From NCBI GenBank assembly GCA_964617065.1, contig CAZTVM010000033.1, forward strand, positions 1-17,739: a DNA stretch of 17,739 nucleotides. Direction: 5' to 3'. Shown one piece after another: positions 14,101-17,739 of the stretch. Both the position numbers and the translations under genes were made by a program. The stretch's first letter is position 1; every line of letters begins with the position of its first letter. The DNA comes from JAVBNU01 sp964617065. GTDB taxonomy: Bacteria; Cyanobacteriota; Vampirovibrionia; Gastranaerophilales; Gastranaerophilaceae. Under the pieces are notes generated by a model. It saw nothing but the letters and a program-made list of their open reading frames with translations. It searched no databases and was not told the origin of the DNA.

Positions 14101-16948
14101 CAACGTTTGGAGCAGTAATTGCAATTTTGCCGTTTGTAACTAAATCTCCATTTTTCAAGTTGGCAGTGAATTTATCTTTTACACTGGCATTGATTGTACC
14201 GTTTTGAAGGAACGAACCTACCGGAGCGTCATACGTAACGGTCATTGAGCCATTAGCGTTATTGAGATTTGTAATCGCATTTTTGTCAGCACCCAAGCCT
14301 TTTACATCTTTTGATACGTATTTGACGTCAGTAGCTGCTCTGTATGCTTCATTTGCATTAACTATTTTTCCTGCAGCATTGCTGTTAGCGGCTTTTACAT
14401 TCACTGTTTGACCTTCCATCGTCAACGTATTATTTTGAATAACATGACGACCAGCTTGCAGATTGATGTTAGGCGCTTTTAATGTAGTCACACCATTGTT
14501 AATTATGTCTATTCCTGCTTGAGCAGTAATTGAGGTATTAGCAGCTATATTAGTTACAGAATTGCCGTTTGCGTTTACATCATTTTTAGCATTTTTTGAA
14601 ACATAGCGGAAGCCATCAACCTTTATGCCATCAGCATTTGTAAAGTTTACACCATCAGCGTTTAATTTAGCTCTTGAATCAGCATCTGTTGTAATAATAT
14701 AACCATTTTTAGCTTTCAGTGCGACTGAGCCAGCGTCAGCTATATTTAAAACATTGTTTTGAATTATATGACGTTCTGCAGTTTGTTCAATAGAACCTGA
14801 GGACAAAGTAGTTACGCCATTGTTAATTATGTCTAAACCTGCATTGACTTTAATGCTGCCAGATGAAGCAATGTTTGTAATAGCGTTGCCATTAGCATCT
14901 GTGCCTTTGATGTCAGAAGATACATACTTAAACCCATCAACTGATATTGGAGCGCTTGAGTTTGGATTAATACCATCAGCAATCATTGCGGTTCTCGATG
15001 ATGGGTCAGTCGTAATAACGTAGCCATTTGTAGCTGTTATGTTGACGTCTTTAACTTTTATATTACCTTTGTCTGCGATATCAAGTTTATTAGCTTGAAT
15101 AACATGACGGTTCGCTTTTAAGTTAATTGTAGGTGCAGCGAGCTTTGTAACACCATTATTGATAATATCCAAACCTGCTGTAGCACCCAAAGCATTACCG
15201 GCTGATAAATCAGTCAACGCATTGCCGTTCGGATCTGTATTAGTAACATTGTCTGATACAAATCTAATATTAGTATCATCTGGTAAGAAATTACCGTTTA
15301 AATCAATACCATCTTTGCGCAATGCAAGCCTTGAAGTCGGGTCTGTTGTTATAATATAGCCACCTGCATCTAGAGCTAAGTCGTGTCCGGCATCAGCGAT
15401 TAATTTATTATTTTGTATAATATGACGATCAGCTTTTAATTTGATATCATGGTCAGGATCCGTTGATAAAGTAGTAACACCGTTATTTATAATATCTAAA
15501 CCTGCAGTTGCTGTGATATCACCGTTTGTAGGTGCAATTTCTGTTATTGCATTACCATTTTTGTCACGAACTTTTACACCTGCGTCTTTTAAATCTTGTC
15601 TAGAAGTAGGGTCAGTAGTAATAATTGATTTACCTGCATTTATATCGACAGGACCGTCTGGTTTAGCTACGAATTTACCGTTTTGAATAACATAACGACC
15701 AGCGTCGATATCAACAACCTGAGTACCAGGATCACCTGTAGCTTCAGGATTCGGCAAAATATCAATTATTCCGTTATTAATAACGTCACGACCTGCATCT
15801 AAATCTAAATCGCCGTCTATAACTAAATCTGTATCATTTATAATATCGCCATCTGTGTCAATTTTAATATCATGGTCGACATCAAATTTATCATCGATAA
15901 TAACATCAGTATTGTCATCATCGTCAGGGTCACCATCGCCTGTTTTTATATCTATACTTCCGGTTGCAATTTTAGCACACTCGCCAACTGTCATACTCTT
16001 TGTGCGTAGCGTTAATGTACCACCTTCTTCTAATGCGAATTTACCGGTCGCTCCATCATACTTACCCTTTGTACTAATAACACCGTTATGTCCACCATTA
16101 ACAGCATTACCTCTAAGCTTATTAGCAGTAATTTTTAGTCCGCCACCGTTGGTGTATACTTGGCTTGCAACGATAGAGTTATAATTATCGGGTCCATTGG
16201 AGTTATAGTTTAATTGAATATCATTAGCGACTAATTCCAAAGAATTAGCTTTGTCGTAAACGCCTTTGGCTTCAATAATACCATTATTTTGGATAAGACC
16301 GCTACCGATAGCTGCATTGGCATCGCCAATATCAACATTAGCGAGGTCTTCTAAGGTCGAACCATCAAATTCAAAAAACAAATTATCTCCGGCAGCTATT
16401 TTTACGACATCACCTGAAATAGTTGCAGGATTTTTAAAACTTGAATTTGAATTATATATCTCTTTCGCTAACATCACGATACCACCGGCATTAATTTGAC
16501 CGTAATTTTTTATAGTTCCGTTTTGTGCACCTGAAAGATTATAAACACCATTCATATAATCTTCTTTATTTACATTACCTGTTGTCATCATTAAAGTATT
16601 AGCGTTAACGACACCATTCGAGCCTATAATGAAACCATTTTTGTTTGACACTAAAAGATTAATACCATTAGCGTTTAATGCGTCGTGCCAAGAAGTTACC
16701 CCACCTGTGACATCAACCCAAACATTAGTGGTTTGTCCATTGTACTGATGAATTGTACCAGGGTCACCCCTAGTAATATTGAAGTCGGTCATATTGAAAG
16801 TAGATGTTTGTTGACCGGGTTTAAGATAATTTGCACCAACTTCACCTGTACCAGTACCTTGCCAATTCGTAGCACCCACCGGTAGTGCAATTACCGAATA
16901 CGACAGCAGTAAAACCATGCTAATAAGCGATTTTAATAATTTTTTCAT
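11127..16948 (-). CDS. Giant two-partner-secretion exoprotein (TpsA, filamentous-haemagglutinin-like), interrupted by an assembly gap
   Basis: TpsA proteins cross the inner membrane by Sec and the outer membrane through a partner TpsB pore, folding into a long beta-helix; most are adhesins. Residues 1-26 are a signal peptide (MKKLLKSL start, LPVGA end). Residues 27 to about 200 form the TPS domain, with NANGINLLVSNKNGFIIG and VVNANTLMMTTGNV like the haemagglutination-activity domain. An Asp-rich stretch at about 335-386 (GDGDPDDDDNTD) precedes about five repeats of 108-112 residues and then about 199-residue repeats. The C-terminus has a Pro-rich linker (IPDPPVPPEPKP) and no toxin or anchor domain. 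The frame breaks only at the N run, because 100 is the wrong length; adding the predicted 497 bp gives 6,219 nt and 2,072 residues. AAAGG precedes the ATG. The upstream neighbour encodes the TpsB pore. Confidence 0.88.
12487..12541. repeat. Exact 55-bp repeat ending at the left gap edge (second copy 12687-12741)
   Basis: The 55 bases at 12487-12541 are identical to 12687-12741. The base just before each copy differs (G against A), and the left copy ends exactly where the N run begins. Both code for the same protein segment, from SDLTATTLVSNTG to MDF on the minus strand. See the gap entry for what this implies. Confidence 0.95.
12542..12641. other. 100-N scaffold gap inside the TpsA gene
   Basis: Exactly 100 N, a placeholder length. 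The known sequence on both sides ends in exact 55-bp repeats of nearby sequence, as expected when a k=55 de Bruijn assembler stops at a repeat node. If the left 55-mer is followed by the same sequence as its twin, the missing piece equals 12742-13238 (497 bp), or that plus multiples of a 597-bp unit. The 497-bp length restores the reading frame; 100 does not. Confidence 0.9.
12642..12696. repeat. Exact 55-bp repeat beginning at the right gap edge (second copy 13239-13293)
   Basis: The 55 bases at 12642-12696 are identical to 13239-13293, offset 597 bp (199 codons). The next base differs (T against A), and the right copy begins exactly where the N run ends. Both encode the GNLQATEITS segment of TpsA. 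Confidence 0.95.
12697..13293 (-). repeat. 597-bp (199-codon) tandem repeat unit of TpsA
   Basis: One unit of a tandem repeat, defined by the recurring SNTGTMDFNGG/GNLQATEITS segment. A more diverged unit lies on the N-terminal side (about 13294-13890; it has SNTGSMDFNGG, then SLFGKDTTV). A near-identical unit is predicted to fall mostly in the gap. A further diverged unit lies on the C-terminal side (SNTGTMDFNGGIAN, then KGDKTTVST). Each unit repeats short beta-strand motifs such as NILNSG and ATDI-N-G, as expected for beta-helix rungs. Confidence 0.75.
14488..15800 (-). repeat. Five tandem repeats of about 110 residues in TpsA
   Basis: The motif AGLDIINNGVTTL (or close forms) recurs with its coding starts near 15798, 15505, 15178, 14841 and 14516, spacings of roughly 292-337 bp. 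Within each unit the order is: DIINNGV, then RHVIQNN, then GYIITTDPTSR (lost in the last copy), then DGI, then a YVS block in the later copies, then D-NGNAITNI. The first copy is the most diverged and Asp-rich; the last has lost the TTDP segment. DNA identity between copies is only moderate, so these are older than the 597-bp units. Confidence 0.85.
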
Positions 16949-16974
16949 GTTTTGCCTTTCCCCAGTTAGTTATT

Positions 16975-16980
16975 ATTATA
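16975..16980 (-). promoter_or_regulatory. Possible -10 box of the TpsA gene
   Basis: A perfect TATAAT on the minus strand, 26 bases before the TpsA ATG, but without a convincing -35 at normal spacing. The 105-base TpsB-TpsA spacer also has several near-copies of TTTACA. TpsA may be read both from here and by read-through from TpsB. Confidence 0.25.
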
Positions 16981-17053
16981 AAAAGTAAATACGGCTAAAT
17001 TTGTCTAAAACTTTAGCATTGTTACATAATCTTTACATATATTTAACAATACT

Positions 17054-17739
17054 TTACAATATGTTTGATGTTAAGAAGAAATGAGTTCTGTATCTGTGAC
17101 CGCCATCAGGTCGTTCCCCTATCGGGAATCCGAAGTCAACTGAAGCAGTCAAGTATTTTGTTAAGTAGACACGAAGACCTGTACCAACGCTTTGAATAAA
17201 ATCAGTACCTAAATCGTAGTCAACTGTTTTTGCGTAGCCACAATCATAGAATCCAACCAATTGAATTCTTTCTTTAATAGGTAGACGATACACTCTGTCA
17301 CCGTTTTTCCAGATAGGCATAGACTCAGGAAGGAACGGAATAGGCGTATTTACTTGAACACCAGCAGTCCAACCGGATTTTCCAAGTAACAAACCTTCAT
17401 CGTAACCTCTGACTGTGTTAAATCCGCCAGCTTGGAATTGTTCAAGAGAAGGTATATTATGGTCTGGTGATACCTGCCCATTAAATCTCAACATAGCCAC
17501 ACCTTTGTTAGGTAACCAGAATTGTCTTGTTACACCACCGGTGAGAGCCATGAAATGGTTATCTTCGTTAGTACCACCCAAGAATGGCAAACCAACATTA
17601 GCACCTGCTGACAAGTAAGTACGACCAAGTTTGTCTTTTTGGATAGAAGTTAATTTCGTTTCTAATGTACGGATTGAATATTCGTTAACAGTTTCTTTTC
17701 CTCGTCCTCTGTTAGCTTTAAATTCGCCTTCTTTGACAT
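17054..17739 (-). CDS. TpsB outer-membrane transporter (FhaC/ShlB-type, Omp85 superfamily), C-terminal part
   Basis: The frame is open from the right window edge to TAA at 17056-17054, giving 227 visible residues; the N-terminal POTRA domains lie outside. TpsB forms a 16-strand outer-membrane barrel that secretes its TpsA partner. The visible part has alternating beta strands (EYSIRTLETKLTSI, LGRTYLSAGANVGLPFL), the conserved lid-loop motif VRGY in GGFNTVRGYDEGLLLG, and the IQLVGFYDCGYAK strand typical of the last third of FhaC/ShlB barrels. It ends HFFLTSNIL, so the last residue is Leu and not the usual aromatic. The TTG at 17614 is not the start; coding continues upstream of it. The gene precedes the TpsA gene by 105 bases, the normal TPS order. 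Confidence 0.88.
   Translation of the reverse strand, partial: VKEGEFKANRGRGKETVNEYSIRTLETKLTSIQKDKLGRTYLSAGANVGLPFLGGTNEDNHFMALTGGVTRQFWLPNKGVAMLRFNGQVSPDHNIPSLEQFQAGGFNTVRGYDEGLLLGKSGWTAGVQVNTPIPFLPESMPIWKNGDRVYRLPIKERIQLVGFYDCGYAKTVDYDLGTDFIQSVGTGLRVYLTKYLTASVDFGFPIGERPDGGHRYRTHFFLTSNIL

Noticed and set aside
15855..16184. Plus-strand open frames within the TpsA gene (also at 11068, 11779, 12082, 12828, 14820, 15159, 15441 and 16266)
   Set aside because: They are antisense shadows of a repeat-rich, stop-poor coding region. They lack ribosome sites and their sequences (Ile/Ser/Leu-rich) mirror the coding strand.
17054..17614. TpsB as a complete 186-residue gene starting at TTG 17614
   Set aside because: The frame stays open to the window edge with barrel-like sequence, so the gene is partial and the TTG is internal.

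Overview
The window is AT-rich and clearly from a diderm (LPS-making, outer-membrane) bacterium with flagellar genes. The cyanobacteria-like order lpxC-fabZ-lpxA, a cyanobacteria-like LpxD, a flagellar export cluster, a two-partner secretion system and several short lineage-type proteins suggest a non-photosynthetic relative of cyanobacteria (Vampirovibrionia/Melainabacteria, for example Gastranaerophilales), probably from a metagenome. That placement is an inference; no marker gene here settles it. The 100-N scaffold gap shows the sequence is an assembled draft.

Layout. (1) Positions 1-3173, minus strand: a tight flagellar operon read right to left. It encodes a FliM/FliN-like switch protein with two SpoA domains, then FliO, FliP and FliQ (export gate), then the start of a secreted protein that runs off the left edge. 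(2) Positions 3174-4170: a control region with a dyad, a sigma-28-like (FliA/SigD) promoter reading rightward, and two small genes of unknown function behind it. (3) Positions 4189-6588: ribH on the minus strand with its own promoter; a Pro/Gln-rich HEAT-like protein and a small membrane protein on the plus strand; and rlmH on the minus strand, meeting the membrane-protein gene stop to stop. (4) Positions 6732-11031, plus strand: a lipid A operon lpxD-lpxC-fabZ-lpxA, ending in an M29 aminopeptidase translationally coupled to lpxA, and closed by a strong bidirectional terminator. (5) Positions 11127-17739, minus strand: a two-partner secretion locus. The C-terminal part of a TpsB (FhaC/ShlB-type) pore is followed by a giant repeat-built TpsA exoprotein.

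How it fits together. FliO/P/Q and the switch protein belong to the flagellar export gate and C-ring. LpxD/C/A and FabZ supply acylation steps of lipid A, and FabZ also serves fatty acid synthesis. TpsB would export TpsA across the outer membrane whose lipid is made by the lpx operon.

Most notable points. The TpsA gene looks broken only because of an assembly gap. Exact 55-bp repeats end precisely at both edges of the N run, and the geometry predicts that the missing piece is a copy of 12742-13238 (497 bp). This restores one frame of about 2,072 residues. Other points are a sigma-28-like promoter ahead of two uncharacterised small genes, a FliQ with a tail of about 74 residues, a compact LpxC lacking the usual first motif, and a peptidase where lpxB is often found. 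I did not find a clearly new multi-gene defence or mobile system here.
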